Assembly: GCA_031551135.1 (NCBI GenBank)
Contig: JAVBOA010000020.1
Location: 1-64,000 of the forward strand
Length of the DNA stretch: 64,000 nt
Direction: 5' to 3'
Source: JAITVM01 sp031551135
GTDB lineage: Bacteria; Bacillota; Clostridia; Lachnospirales; JAITVM01
Shown: positions 41,334-50,552 of the stretch, piece by piece
How positions within the stretch are numbered: position 1 is the stretch's first letter
How the letters are laid out: each line of letters starts with the position of its first letter
Notes under the pieces: generated by a model
The model's database searches: none
Seen by the model: only the letters and a program-made list of their open reading frames with translations
What the model was told of the DNA's origin: nothing
Translations under genes and position numbers: made by a program

Positions 41334-43676
41334 CTATGCCATTTCCATTATTTCTTCGTTTATGTTTTCTTCGGATTCATGGCAATCGTCGCTCTGCGCT
41401 GCTCGGAGCTTAAATTCTATTACCATTCTGTTTAAGGCATCAGACTGCACAAGAAGCTCTTGGGCGGCCGCCGCACTTTCTTGGCTTGTAGCAGTGTTAT
41501 TTTGAACAACTTGCGTAATTATGCCTATGCCGTCGTTGACTTCGTCCAATGCATGCGCTTGGTTTTCAGAAGCTTTTGAAATTTCATCAACAATCGATGA
41601 GATTTCGTTTATTTCGTTTAATATGCTTTCCAAAGAGGAAGCTGTATTTTGAGCGGTCTCTACACCTAAATTTACTTTTTCGATAGCGTCTGTTATAAGG
41701 AAATTCGTCTCGTTTGCGGCTTCTTTACTGCGTCCGGATAAATTTCGTACTTCGTCGGCTACAACAGCAAATCCTTTTCCGTATGAACCGGCACGGGCGG
41801 CTTCAACAGCGGCGTTTAGGGCCAATAAATCGGTTTGGAAAGTAATATCGTCAATTGTTCCGATAATTTTTGCGATACTGTCGGAAGCCTCGCGGATTTC
41901 GTTCATTGCAACAAGCATTTTGCTCATTTCCAAATTGCATTTATCGGCATTTGATTTAGAATGCTGAGCTAACTTATTTGCGTTCTGTGCCATTGAAGCT
42001 GTATCTTTAGTTTGTTTATTTATATCCTCGATTGTGTTGCTCAGTTCTTCAATGACTGCGGCTTGATTAGTAGCGCCTTCGGCTAACGTATTGCTTGTAT
42101 TGGAAATCTGTTCGGAGCCGGTTTTTACCATAGTTGAGGCATTGGAAATATCAAGTAAAACGTTATTGAGAATATTGATAATAGTATCCATAGCATTTTT
42201 GATTGTAGAAAAGTCGCCGTAATATTCAGCATTTGTTACTAGATTGAGATTGTGGCCGGCTATTTCGTTCAAAACAAAGTCGATGTCTTTTATTGAGGCG
42301 TTTATTGTAGAGATAGTTGTATTTATATTTTGCTTTATTACAGCAAAATCGCCGTTATAATTTCCATGCATGGAGGTTTTTAAATTACCTTTTGAAACTT
42401 CAGATAAAACATTGCTCATTTCGTTGATAGGTTTCGAAACGGCATCCATTAATCCATTTAAGCCGCTTATTATTTCTTTCCATCCGCCTTCAAAATTTTC
42501 AGAAGAGACACGGTCAGACAAACGGCCGTTTGTTGCGGACTGTATCATTTCAAAGATCGTCCTGTTGACTTCTTTCATATTTCCGGTGACTTGCGAAACT
42601 GATTCGTTTACAATCGCTTTTTTGCCCGGGTATTCTTTGAGATTTATATTAAATTCGCCTTGGTTGATTTTTTGCAAAGCCATTAAAATATCTTTAATCA
42701 TATCATTCATAGATTCGATGGTGTTATTTATTCCAAGAACTACTTGAAGATAAGCACCTTCAAATCCCGACGAATCAAGAACGGCATCCATATCTCCTTT
42801 TTCCTGTTCCGAAGCCATAAAGTTTAAGCTTTTCGTCAGTTTAACTATTGTTGCGGATACATTTTTTAAAGAATCAGACAATAATTCAATTTCGTCATTT
42901 GTATTTATGTTAATATCAATGTTCATATCGCCTTTAACCAATTTCTTTGCAGCTTCGGAGAGGGCTTGAATAGGCTGTTTTAGGGTTTTATTAATGTATT
43001 TTCGAGCAAAGAAAACAAAAATAATACAACATATTATGAGTGCGGTAGCAATTATCAAAAAGAATTTTGCGATATTTGAAATAATACTGTTTAAGCTGAT
43101 ATCACAGCATACAAGACCTATGGCTTCGCCGTTTTCATCGATAATCGGCACAAAGGCAGTGACCATCGTTCCATAAATATCTGATTCATAAATTGGGCTG
43201 ATAACTAATTCTTTGTTTTTTAATGCATCGAAAGGAACTTCATCATACTCTGTATCAACGTCAAAACCGCCGATTTCTTCAAAAGAATCGTAAATATAGA
43301 CCCAATTATTATTAAAATGAATCATTGAATAAATATAGTCAAGTCCGACGTTTTCTTGAGTTTTAAGAAAATCTTCTCTGGAAATTTGATACGATTCGCT
43401 GAGCTTAATTTCTTCGCATATTTGATTAAATCCCTCTGTACCGGGAGCTTGGTTAGCATTAACGAATTTATCGCGAATCTCCCGGAATGCATCTATTTCC
43501 ATAGTATTGACGAGCGATTGTCCAACAGAAGAAATCAGCTTTTTGGAGCTTTCAACAGCAGAATTATATTGCATAAAACACGCTAACAAAGATATCAATA
43601 ATGAACTTACGACAATAGTCGCGACCAATAAAGTCGACAGTTTTCCGCTTATTGATCTGAATTTTTTTGTATTCAA
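41334..43676 (-). CDS. Methyl-accepting chemotaxis protein
   Basis: A 780-residue transmembrane receptor. TM1 lies near 13-35 and an extracellular sensor domain runs to about 205 (with the YIYDSFEEIGGFDVD and VTAFVPIIDENGEAIGLVCCD elements of a Cache-type fold). TM2 is at about 206-228, followed by HAMP. Two or more further HAMP-like segments (ITEMS/ISEMSNVLSEVSKGNL and DIDFVLNEIAGHNL) precede the signalling hairpin, whose tip reads VADEVRNLSGRSKEAANE. Flagella genes are not in the window. TTG start after GGAGGGTAA. Ligand unknown. Confidence 0.9.
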   Translation of the reverse strand: MNTKKFRSISGKLSTLLVATIVVSSLLISLLACFMQYNSAVESSKKLISSVGQSLVNTMEIDAFREIRDKFVNANQAPGTEGFNQICEEIKLSESYQISREDFLKTQENVGLDYIYSMIHFNNNWVYIYDSFEEIGGFDVDTEYDEVPFDALKNKELVISPIYESDIYGTMVTAFVPIIDENGEAIGLVCCDISLNSIISNIAKFFLIIATALIICCIIFVFFARKYINKTLKQPIQALSEAAKKLVKGDMNIDININTNDEIELLSDSLKNVSATIVKLTKSLNFMASEQEKGDMDAVLDSSGFEGAYLQVVLGINNTIESMNDMIKDILMALQKINQGEFNINLKEYPGKKAIVNESVSQVTGNMKEVNRTIFEMIQSATNGRLSDRVSSENFEGGWKEIISGLNGLMDAVSKPINEMSNVLSEVSKGNLKTSMHGNYNGDFAVIKQNINTTISTINASIKDIDFVLNEIAGHNLNLVTNAEYYGDFSTIKNAMDTIINILNNVLLDISNASTMVKTGSEQISNTSNTLAEGATNQAAVIEELSNTIEDINKQTKDTASMAQNANKLAQHSKSNADKCNLEMSKMLVAMNEIREASDSIAKIIGTIDDITFQTDLLALNAAVEAARAGSYGKGFAVVADEVRNLSGRSKEAANETNFLITDAIEKVNLGVETAQNTASSLESILNEINEISSIVDEISKASENQAHALDEVNDGIGIITQVVQNNTATSQESAAAAQELLVQSDALNRMVIEFKLRAAQSDDCHESEENINEEIMEMA

Positions 43677-43899
43677 AAAAATTACCCTCCTTTAAAATCT
43701 ATAAATTTCAAATATTATATCGAATAAAATATTTTTTTTACTGAGGGTTTTTATTATTTTTTGTAAATTATATCGGAAAATGTAATGAGATTTAAGTATT
43801 CGTTGAAATTATTGTCGAATAAAGATACAAAATTTAGCATTTGATTAATTTTTATGAAAATAATTTTGAAGATTTTGGTTAGGCTTGCTGTAAAAAAAT

Positions 43900-43928
43900 T
43901 TGACAGCAATATTTAGGGGATATATGAT
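43900..43928 (+). promoter_or_regulatory. Sigma-A-type promoter of nahK
   Basis: TTGACA (43900-43905), 17-base spacer, TATGAT (43923-43928). MITE copy 8 starts 18 bases downstream, so it would be in the transcript leader. Confidence 0.65.
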
Positions 43929-43945
43929 AATTATATTGATGTATA

Positions 43946-44059
43946 ATACTATTTTCATTTAGATAAGTAGAAAAAAATTTTTCACAGCGGAGCGTTTCGC
44001 GCAATGCTTCAAGCGCGAAATGAAATATTTTTTTCTATCCTTAATATTGAAAATAGTAT
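43946..44059 (+). repeat. Palindromic MITE, copy 8 (114 bp), in the nahK leader
   Basis: Canonical ends and TTTCGCGC/GCGCGAAA arms. Flanked by TAA on both sides. Confidence 0.9.
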
Positions 44060-44130
44060 AAGCGCGCACACCATCGCTTGTCATTGTAAAAAATTGTAAT
44101 TGTCAATGGATTTTTATATGGAGGGACTAA

Positions 44131-45189
44131 ATGATAAATCAAGCATACGAGTTTAAATTGGAGGGTAAGCCAATTTATTGTGAAAGATACGGAAGCGGGC
44201 ATATCAACGAAACATATTTGTTGATTGATGAATACGCAAGGGAATATATACTTCAAAAAATCAATAAATCTATATTTAAGAATACTGAAATGTTGATGAA
44301 AAATATTTCTGCCGTCACAGAGCATTTAAATAGAAAAGTAACAGAAGGGAAAGTCCTGACTCTTGTTCCAACGAAAAAAGGCGAGAATTTTTTGATAGAT
44401 GAAAGCGGCGAATACTGGCGTTTGTATGAATTTGTCTGCGACAGCGTTTGTTTAAATAAAGCTGAATCGGCGGATGATTTCAAAGAAAGCGCGTTTGCTT
44501 TCGGTCTATTTCAAAAAATGCTTGCGGATTTTCCTGCCGAAACCTTATTTGAGACAATTCCGGATTTCCATAATACCCCGAAACGTTTTCAAGCTTTTCA
44601 CGAAGCGCTGAAGGCTGATATTTGCGATCGTGCCGCCGGTGTGAAAGCAGAAATAGAATTTGCTTTGGCTAATGAAAACTATGCGTCGACTTTAATGGAT
44701 TTACAAAATGCAAATAAAATTCCGCTGAGGGTTACGCATAATGACACAAAATTAAATAATGTTCTTCTGGACAGAAAAACAAGGAAAGCAGTTTGTGTTA
44801 TTGATTTGGATACAGTAATGCCCGGCTTGTCTGTAAATGATTTCGGAGATTCTATCCGTTTTGGAGCTTCCACGGCAAGTGAGGACGAAAAGGATTTATC
44901 CAAAGTTAATCTGGATTTAGAATATTTTGAAGCGTATACAAACGGATTTTTGTCGGCATGCGGAAAAGATTTGAATAAGGAAGAAATTTCTCATTTGCCT
45001 GACGGCGCAAAGATGATGACTTTGGAATGCGGTGTAAGATTTTTGACGGACTATTTAAGCGGTGATACTTATTTTCGCATACATTATCCAGAGCATAATC
45101 TCGACCGTTGCCGCACTCAGTTTAAGCTTGTTCAAGAAATGGATAAAAATTGGGATAAAATGCAGGCTATTGTAAAAAAATATTCGTAA
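44131..45189 (+). CDS. nahK: N-acetylhexosamine 1-kinase-like phosphotransferase
   Basis: A 352-residue APH-fold kinase. It matches NahK of the bifidobacterial lacto-N-biose pathway along its length. Shared landmarks are YGSGHINETYLL, REYILQKINKSIF, RVTHNDTKLNNVLLD (catalytic Asp in HND, 203-210), IDLDTVMPG (224-232), DFGDSIRFGAS and FKLVQEM. The expected reaction is ATP-dependent phosphorylation of GlcNAc or GalNAc at C1. The GH112 phosphorylase that usually accompanies it is not in the window. A sugar importer and regulator pair follow on the other side of a terminator. GGAGGG precedes the ATG. Confidence 0.88.
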   Translation: MINQAYEFKLEGKPIYCERYGSGHINETYLLIDEYAREYILQKINKSIFKNTEMLMKNISAVTEHLNRKVTEGKVLTLVPTKKGENFLIDESGEYWRLYEFVCDSVCLNKAESADDFKESAFAFGLFQKMLADFPAETLFETIPDFHNTPKRFQAFHEALKADICDRAAGVKAEIEFALANENYASTLMDLQNANKIPLRVTHNDTKLNNVLLDRKTRKAVCVIDLDTVMPGLSVNDFGDSIRFGASTASEDEKDLSKVNLDLEYFEAYTNGFLSACGKDLNKEEISHLPDGAKMMTLECGVRFLTDYLSGDTYFRIHYPEHNLDRCRTQFKLVQEMDKNWDKMQAIVKKYS

Positions 45190-45202
45190 AAATTAAATTT
45201 TT

Positions 45203-45246
45203 AACAAAAAAATGTCCTTAACAACAATTGTTAGGGACATTTTTTG
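45203..45246. terminator. Bidirectional terminator between nahK and the importer operon
   Basis: AAAAAATGTCC and GGACATTTTTT stem with TTAACAAC/TTGTTA extension; T runs on both strands. Confidence 0.8.
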
Positions 45247-45370
45247 AAATTCCACATTATATTTTTGATTTACAAATACAAAGATAAAATTTAAATGATT
45301 AAATATATGGGGGACATATAAAATCATAAAAAATTATACCGAAAAGTATCGATTCAAATGTATTTTTATC

Positions 45371-46222
45371 TCAGCCTTTAACTGCACCGGAGGACAGACC
45401 TTGTATAAAATATTTCTGGAAATATATAAATAAAAATATAAGCGGAATTGTTACTATCATAACCGCTGCGGAAAGCAGACCCCAGCTTGTTCCGAATTGT
45501 CCCTGAAAACCGACAATTCCAAGGGATAATGTCCGTACCGAAGATGAGGCGGACAACGAAACCGTAGCCCAAAGAAGTTCTCCCCAAATACCAGCAAAAC
45601 ATGTAACAGCGCAAGTTCCTACAGCCGGCATCATCAGCGGAATAATAATATTAATAAAAGCTTTAAATTCCGTACAGCCGTCGATTCTCGCCGATTCTAA
45701 AAGCTCGTTCGGCAGAGTATTGAAAAAATTCCGAAAAATGAATATATTCGCCGGCAGCCACCAGCCGATGTATGGAATAATTAATGTATGCAAACCACCG
45801 AGTAATTTTAATTTAGCCATAGTCAAATACATAGGCATAATAACGGATTCGGAAGGAAGCATAGTTATTCCGAGCATAATCAAAATAATGGTGCCCGCTT
45901 TAGGAACTTCCAGTCTGGAAAGCGCATAGCCGGCCAAAGCGGCAGTGAACAAAACCAGAATAGAAGTAATAATTGTGGTCACTAAAGTATTATAGAAGTA
46001 TTCGCCGATATGTGCGTCTCTCCATGCTTCAACATAGTTTGAAAATCTCCAAATAACAGGCAAACCAAAGATATTTTTATAAAATTCACTGGTTGTTTTA
46101 AACGAAGTCAATAAAATAAATAAAATCGGGTAAACAGTTATGACAACAAATATTAAAGCGATGATTCTGCTGTACCAAATATAAGAATCCACTTTGCCGG
46201 ATTTTAGTTTTTTAGTATTCAT
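45371..46222 (-). CDS. Sugar ABC transporter permease (MalG-like)
   Basis: A 283-residue permease with six helices. EAA motif: ESARIDGCTEFKAFINIIIP (ESARIDGC, then IIIPLMMP). The C-terminus QKYFIQGLSSGAVKG is the standard MalG-type ending. ATG at 46222 is chosen because GGCGGTGA lies upstream; it overlaps the preceding permease gene by 11 bases. Part of an importer with no ATPase in the locus. Confidence 0.92.
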   Translation of the reverse strand: MNTKKLKSGKVDSYIWYSRIIALIFVVITVYPILFILLTSFKTTSEFYKNIFGLPVIWRFSNYVEAWRDAHIGEYFYNTLVTTIITSILVLFTAALAGYALSRLEVPKAGTIILIMLGITMLPSESVIMPMYLTMAKLKLLGGLHTLIIPYIGWWLPANIFIFRNFFNTLPNELLESARIDGCTEFKAFINIIIPLMMPAVGTCAVTCFAGIWGELLWATVSLSASSSVRTLSLGIVGFQGQFGTSWGLLSAAVMIVTIPLIFLFIYFQKYFIQGLSSGAVKG

Positions 46223-47105
46223 ACTGTTCACCGCCTTTTAATAATTTTTGAGCAATTACTACAATAATCAGAATTATTACTGTAAATAAAGTACCCATTG
46301 CTGCGGCGTAACCAAATTTATTATTTACAAAACCGGCATCCAACATATGCATAGGCACTACGTATGATGAACGTCCCGGACCTCCGTTTGACATAATTTT
46401 TACTATATCATAACTCTTAAAAGACGACATAAGCGTAAGCACAAACGATAATTCAATGATTGGCTTTATTAAAGGCAGAACAATTTTTCTGTAAACCGAA
46501 ACTGTCGACGCGCCGTCGAGGGTTGCGGATTCAAATAAAGAATCCGGTATGCCTTGCATAGCCGCAACACAGAGCATAAGCGGCAAGCCAAGCCCTTTCC
46601 AGCCTCTGACTATGGTCAAGACCCACATTACAAGTTTTGGGTCAGAAAGCCAAGCTTTTGTTAATGACCCCAAACCAATGAACCTAAGTATTTGATTTAC
46701 TATACCGTATTCATAATTAAGCATAAATATAAACATTAGTCCGATTACCGACATAGGCATCATAGAAGGCATAAAAAGTATCAGCCTATATATTGCGCCC
46801 TCAGTGCGTCCGAGCCTAAACACGGCAAGCGCAAGTACAACACCGAGAAACACTGATATAATGGTCGAGCTTATACCTAAAAAAATTGAATTGACGATTG
46901 ACATTTTGAAAACCGAATCATCAAAAGCCTTGATGAAATTATCGAAAAATATCCATTTTGGTTCGTCATAAGCGTTCCATTTTTGAAACGATAAAATTAA
47001 ATTCCAAATAAATGGAATAATATTTGAAAAAGCAATTAATGCGCATGCCGGAATTAAAAAGATAAATCCAAGTTTTGTTTTTGATAAACTAAGTTTTTTA
47101 TTCAA
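46212..47105 (-). CDS. Sugar ABC transporter permease (MalF-like)
   Basis: A 297-residue membrane permease. Hydrophobic helices begin at GFIFLIPACALIAF, and the EAA loop reads ESATLDGASTVSVYRKIVLP (ESATLDGAS, KIVLPLIKP). TTG at 47105 is preferred, with GAGGGG five bases upstream; the ATG at 47117 overlaps that site. It lies behind the substrate-binding protein gene, separated from it by a hairpin that may lower permease expression. Confidence 0.9.
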   Translation of the reverse strand: MNKKLSLSKTKLGFIFLIPACALIAFSNIIPFIWNLILSFQKWNAYDEPKWIFFDNFIKAFDDSVFKMSIVNSIFLGISSTIISVFLGVVLALAVFRLGRTEGAIYRLILFMPSMMPMSVIGLMFIFMLNYEYGIVNQILRFIGLGSLTKAWLSDPKLVMWVLTIVRGWKGLGLPLMLCVAAMQGIPDSLFESATLDGASTVSVYRKIVLPLIKPIIELSFVLTLMSSFKSYDIVKIMSNGGPGRSSYVVPMHMLDAGFVNNKFGYAAAMGTLFTVIILIIVVIAQKLLKGGEQYEY

Positions 47106-47186
47106 AAAACCCCTCATTTCTAAATACAGCGGCTTGATTTTTTTGTGTTATGTTTTGCAAACCGCAATATCTTTTTTCAAATTATA

Positions 47187-47226
47187 TAATTTCCATTCCA
47201 AAAGATAGAAAAATGGAAATAGTATA
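47187..47226. repeat. Miniature MITE-like hairpin
   Basis: ATTTCCATT and AATGGAAAT around a short core including AAAGATAGAAAA, ending AGTATAA. It lies between the binding-protein and permease genes, near a partial family C repeat (CAGCGGCTTGATTTTTTT at about 47127). Confidence 0.45.
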
Positions 47227-47228
47227 AA

Positions 47229-47278
47229 ATCGCCCGAGCCTTAGCCGATTTTAGCTTTTAGGCTTAGGGCGATTTTTT
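47229..47278 (-). terminator. Intra-operon hairpin after the binding-protein gene
   Basis: AAATCGCCC and GGGCGATTT with an inner GCC.../...GGC pairing. On the minus strand the tail is only TTTTAT, so partial termination (attenuation) is plausible. Confidence 0.55.
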
Positions 47279-47295
47279 ATCCGCAAAGTAAATTT

Positions 47296-48603
47296 CTAAT
47301 TATTTTCTTTTGTGTCTTTGATAAGCTGGTCGTATTCTTTTAAAATATCATCTTTAGATCTTGTTCCCAACACATAGTCGGCAACAAATACTTGTCTTAA
47401 GAATGTTCCCAATTCATTGCCCGGGATTGTTCTATGTTCCATATATTTAGAAAGTTCAGCTAATTTTTGAATACTCGGTGTATCAATTTTAACAGCCGCA
47501 TTTGAAGGAATGATGCCCGCTGTCGGTAAAGAAGCTTGAGATTCCGCATCCAAAAGAACTTTCAAACATTCAACAGCCGCTTCGGGATTTTTTGCGTTAG
47601 CCGGAATAAAGAATCCGTCTGTACCGCCGATACAAACTGTTTGGTCTTTTTCTTTCGGCCAGCAAACAGGAACAACTTCAAAACCTGCTTCTTTTGAGAT
47701 TCCGTCATAGAGCGATGCCATTTCGAAAAGAATCGCTGTCTGACCCGAAAGGAAAGAAGCTTTAGCTTCGTCACGCGCAGAGTTCACGCCGCCTTCACCC
47801 GGATACCAATAACCTTTTTCATCTAATTCTTTTGCTCTGTCCAATACTTTTGACAAAGCCGGATCAGAACCCGGAATTTCGAAATTGAGCCATTGTTCAT
47901 ATTTATTTTCTGATTTTAAAATCGTACCTAAATTATTTTTTACAAACCAGTCCTGACCGTCTCTCCACAAGCCAAACGGATGATAACCGGCTGTTTTAAG
48001 TTTTTCGCAAGCGGACATAAATTCGTCCCAAGTCCATGTTTCGTTGATTGTAACGCCTGCTTTTTCAAATGCTTCTTTATTTACCATCGCCATTTGATAA
48101 GTGGAATCCAAAGGTACAGCAAAATATTTGCCGTCGTAAAGACCTGTATTCAGAGCAGCCGGAACAAATTCATTTTTCCACTTGCCGCCGTCGGCTTCCA
48201 AAGCAGCTGTGAGGTCATAAGCTTGGCCTTGCGCAACATAATCGGTCATTGCTTGTGGCCAATAGCAATAAACATCGGCAGGGTCGCCGGAAGCGATACC
48301 GGTTTTTATTACGGTTTCGAGATTACCCCAGTCCACAGGGATTACCTCTATATCATATTGCGGCAATTTTTCTTTCATTCGGTCAATCATACCTGCAACA
48401 GGCGGATATTCATTGATTAAACCATAAAACTTAACTTTAGTCTTTTCTGTTGTTTTAGATTCTTCGGCTTTTGCCGATTCTTCGCTTTGCGTTGTGGCAG
48501 GTGCCGAAGACTCGGGTGCCGGCGGAGTTTGTGCAGCGCACGCAGAAAGAAACATTGTTGCTGAAAGTAATGCTGATATAATTGGTAACATTTTTCTTTT
48601 CAA
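47296..48603 (-). CDS. Sugar ABC transporter substrate-binding lipoprotein
   Basis: A 435-residue solute-binding protein with lipobox LSAC (Cys22), then an acidic Ser/Ala/Pro-rich linker. The mature body has typical family 1 features, including YWPQAMTDYVAQGQAYDLTA and TWDEFMSACEKLKTAGYHPFG, the latter also similar to the other importer's binding protein. It is the receptor for the two permeases behind it. The ligand is unknown; the neighbouring nahK suggests an amino-sugar-containing oligosaccharide. GGAGGGATT precedes the ATG. It is divergent from the two-component genes that probably control it. Confidence 0.9.
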   Translation of the reverse strand: MKRKMLPIISALLSATMFLSACAAQTPPAPESSAPATTQSEESAKAEESKTTEKTKVKFYGLINEYPPVAGMIDRMKEKLPQYDIEVIPVDWGNLETVIKTGIASGDPADVYCYWPQAMTDYVAQGQAYDLTAALEADGGKWKNEFVPAALNTGLYDGKYFAVPLDSTYQMAMVNKEAFEKAGVTINETWTWDEFMSACEKLKTAGYHPFGLWRDGQDWFVKNNLGTILKSENKYEQWLNFEIPGSDPALSKVLDRAKELDEKGYWYPGEGGVNSARDEAKASFLSGQTAILFEMASLYDGISKEAGFEVVPVCWPKEKDQTVCIGGTDGFFIPANAKNPEAAVECLKVLLDAESQASLPTAGIIPSNAAVKIDTPSIQKLAELSKYMEHRTIPGNELGTFLRQVFVADYVLGTRSKDDILKEYDQLIKDTKENN

Positions 48604-48794
48604 AATAATCCCTCCCGGATTTAGTAATTTTGTTTATTTAGATGGGTTAATTTTAGCATTTATTATCATCTTGCACAATTCAACAATTCTATGTTTATAT
48701 CTACATAACTACGATTACTATAATATTTGCCTATTTAATTTGCATTATGGGTAAAATTTTGTTATATTTATTTCGGAAGGTGATGAAACCGTTG

Positions 48795-50552
48795 ATGAAC
48801 CTTAAAAAATATAATCTCAAAACCTTGATAGTTTTTGCTATAATTTCTTTTGTGATTTTGCCTTTAATTGTATCTTTTTTATGTATTTATAGGGCAAATA
48901 ATAATGAGATGATTAAAAGACAAGACGAAGCGGTTTATTTGGGAATGTTGGCAAATAAAAACGCTATCGAGGCAAGATTATCAGAAATCAACAGCGTTTC
49001 GGCAGAAATTGTTTCGAATAATCTAAATCAGAATGTTGTCAACCGGTATTTTGAAGAAAGAAAAAATTCATATGAAATCGCAAAATATAGGCTAACTTTT
49101 TATTTAAGAAATATTTTGGCAAGCCAAGGAATACTTGCCGGTTATTATGTCAGCGACGGCAAAAATATAATTTATCAATATAATTATGACACAATAAAAT
49201 ATGAAGATATAGACATGACGAATTTTAAGCCCGAGGAGATAAATTTCTGCCTGAGCCGGCAAAAAGAAGAACAATCTATTAATAAAACAAATATCGATTT
49301 GATTTCTGTTATCAGATATAAAAAGGAAAGCAGATTTTCAAAAAATGTATATTTCAGATTCTCCGTCGACGAAGCAAATTTTAGAGAAACGCACGAAAAA
49401 TCTTTGTATGGAGATTCAATATCTTTTGTAATTGATGAAAATAATATGGTGCTTTCGAGTACGGAAGCTGATACAATAGGGCGAAAATCTAGTTATGTTA
49501 ATCTTTTGGAAAAAATAAATATAAACAGCTCTAAGCGTGTAAATATACAAGGAAAAAATTTTTTGATGCTGAAATACGGAATTGACTATGCGCCTTGGCA
49601 GCTTATATATTTGATTCCGCTGTCTTCTGCGGCATCTCAAAATATAAAGCTCGGAGTAATTATAATTTTTTCATTTTTAATCTGTATTGCGCTTGGATTA
49701 ACATTTTACATATTGCTTGACAGATATATAGTACGGCCAATAAATAAATTGAGTTCGAATATTATCAGCTTTGGGCAAAGCAAAAATAATAATCAATTCC
49801 AGATATCAGATGATGGAAGTATCGAAAACCCCGACAAAAACGAACTTATTTTTTTATCCAAAAGCTTTGAAGATATGGTTATCAGAATAGATGATTTGAT
49901 TGAAAAAGTCTATAAATCCGGAATCAGAGAGAAAGAAGCGGAGCTAAAGGCATTGGAAAGCCAAATAAACCCGCATTTTTTATACAATACTTTGGATTCG
50001 ATAAGATGGAAAGCTGTTATCAATAAAGATAAAGAGGTATCCGAACAAATTGAAATTCTTTCGAATATTTTCAGGCATGTTTTGAACAAAGGCAATAATA
50101 TTACAACCTTGGGCGATGAAATAAATTATGTAAAAAATTATATTTATATTCAGCAGCTTCGCTTTGGAGATAAAATTTCATACGAGCTTAATTGTGATGA
50201 ATCTTTATATAAAAAAAGAACACTAAAGCTGATTTTACAGCCTTTGGTAGAAAATGCCGTCACTCACGGCCACGGAGACAGAGTTCAAAAAGGAAAAATA
50301 ATTATAAATATATTCAGAGACAATGATAATATGATATATGAGGTTATCGACGATGGCGACGGCGCTGACGAAAATTATGTCAATTCGATTATTAGCGGAG
50401 TCTCATCCGAAAGCGGAAGCTTTGCGCTTAAAACAACCTCTAACAGACTTACAATTAAATTCGGGGCAGAATATGCGCTGGAATTTAAAAGCAAAGTGGG
50501 AGAAGGCACATGTGTCAGAGCCAAAATTCCTTGGGAGTTTGATGAAAAATGA
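48795..50552 (+). CDS. YesM-like sensor histidine kinase
   Basis: A 585-residue membrane kinase. TM1 lies near 15-40, an extracellular sensor region (dCache-like) runs to about 285, then TM2 and a HAMP domain. The LytS/YesM-type kinase domain has the His in INPHFLYNTLDSIRW, followed by the N box LILQPLVENAVTHG and the G box DDGDG. These kinases sense extracellular sugars or the state of the ABC receptor. The start is the ATG at 48795 or TTG at 48792, after AAGGTGAT; the long frame start at 48747 has no site. The stop overlaps the response regulator start. Confidence 0.9.
   Translation: MNLKKYNLKTLIVFAIISFVILPLIVSFLCIYRANNNEMIKRQDEAVYLGMLANKNAIEARLSEINSVSAEIVSNNLNQNVVNRYFEERKNSYEIAKYRLTFYLRNILASQGILAGYYVSDGKNIIYQYNYDTIKYEDIDMTNFKPEEINFCLSRQKEEQSINKTNIDLISVIRYKKESRFSKNVYFRFSVDEANFRETHEKSLYGDSISFVIDENNMVLSSTEADTIGRKSSYVNLLEKININSSKRVNIQGKNFLMLKYGIDYAPWQLIYLIPLSSAASQNIKLGVIIIFSFLICIALGLTFYILLDRYIVRPINKLSSNIISFGQSKNNNQFQISDDGSIENPDKNELIFLSKSFEDMVIRIDDLIEKVYKSGIREKEAELKALESQINPHFLYNTLDSIRWKAVINKDKEVSEQIEILSNIFRHVLNKGNNITTLGDEINYVKNYIYIQQLRFGDKISYELNCDESLYKKRTLKLILQPLVENAVTHGHGDRVQKGKIIINIFRDNDNMIYEVIDDGDGADENYVNSIISGVSSESGSFALKTTSNRLTIKFGAEYALEFKSKVGEGTCVRAKIPWEFDEK

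Larger units (their letters stand above)
43677..44130. other. Intergenic region with nahK promoter and MITE copy 8
   Basis: About 450 bp holding the upstream signals of the chemoreceptor (minus) and the nahK promoter with the MITE in its leader. No gene. Confidence 0.55.
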
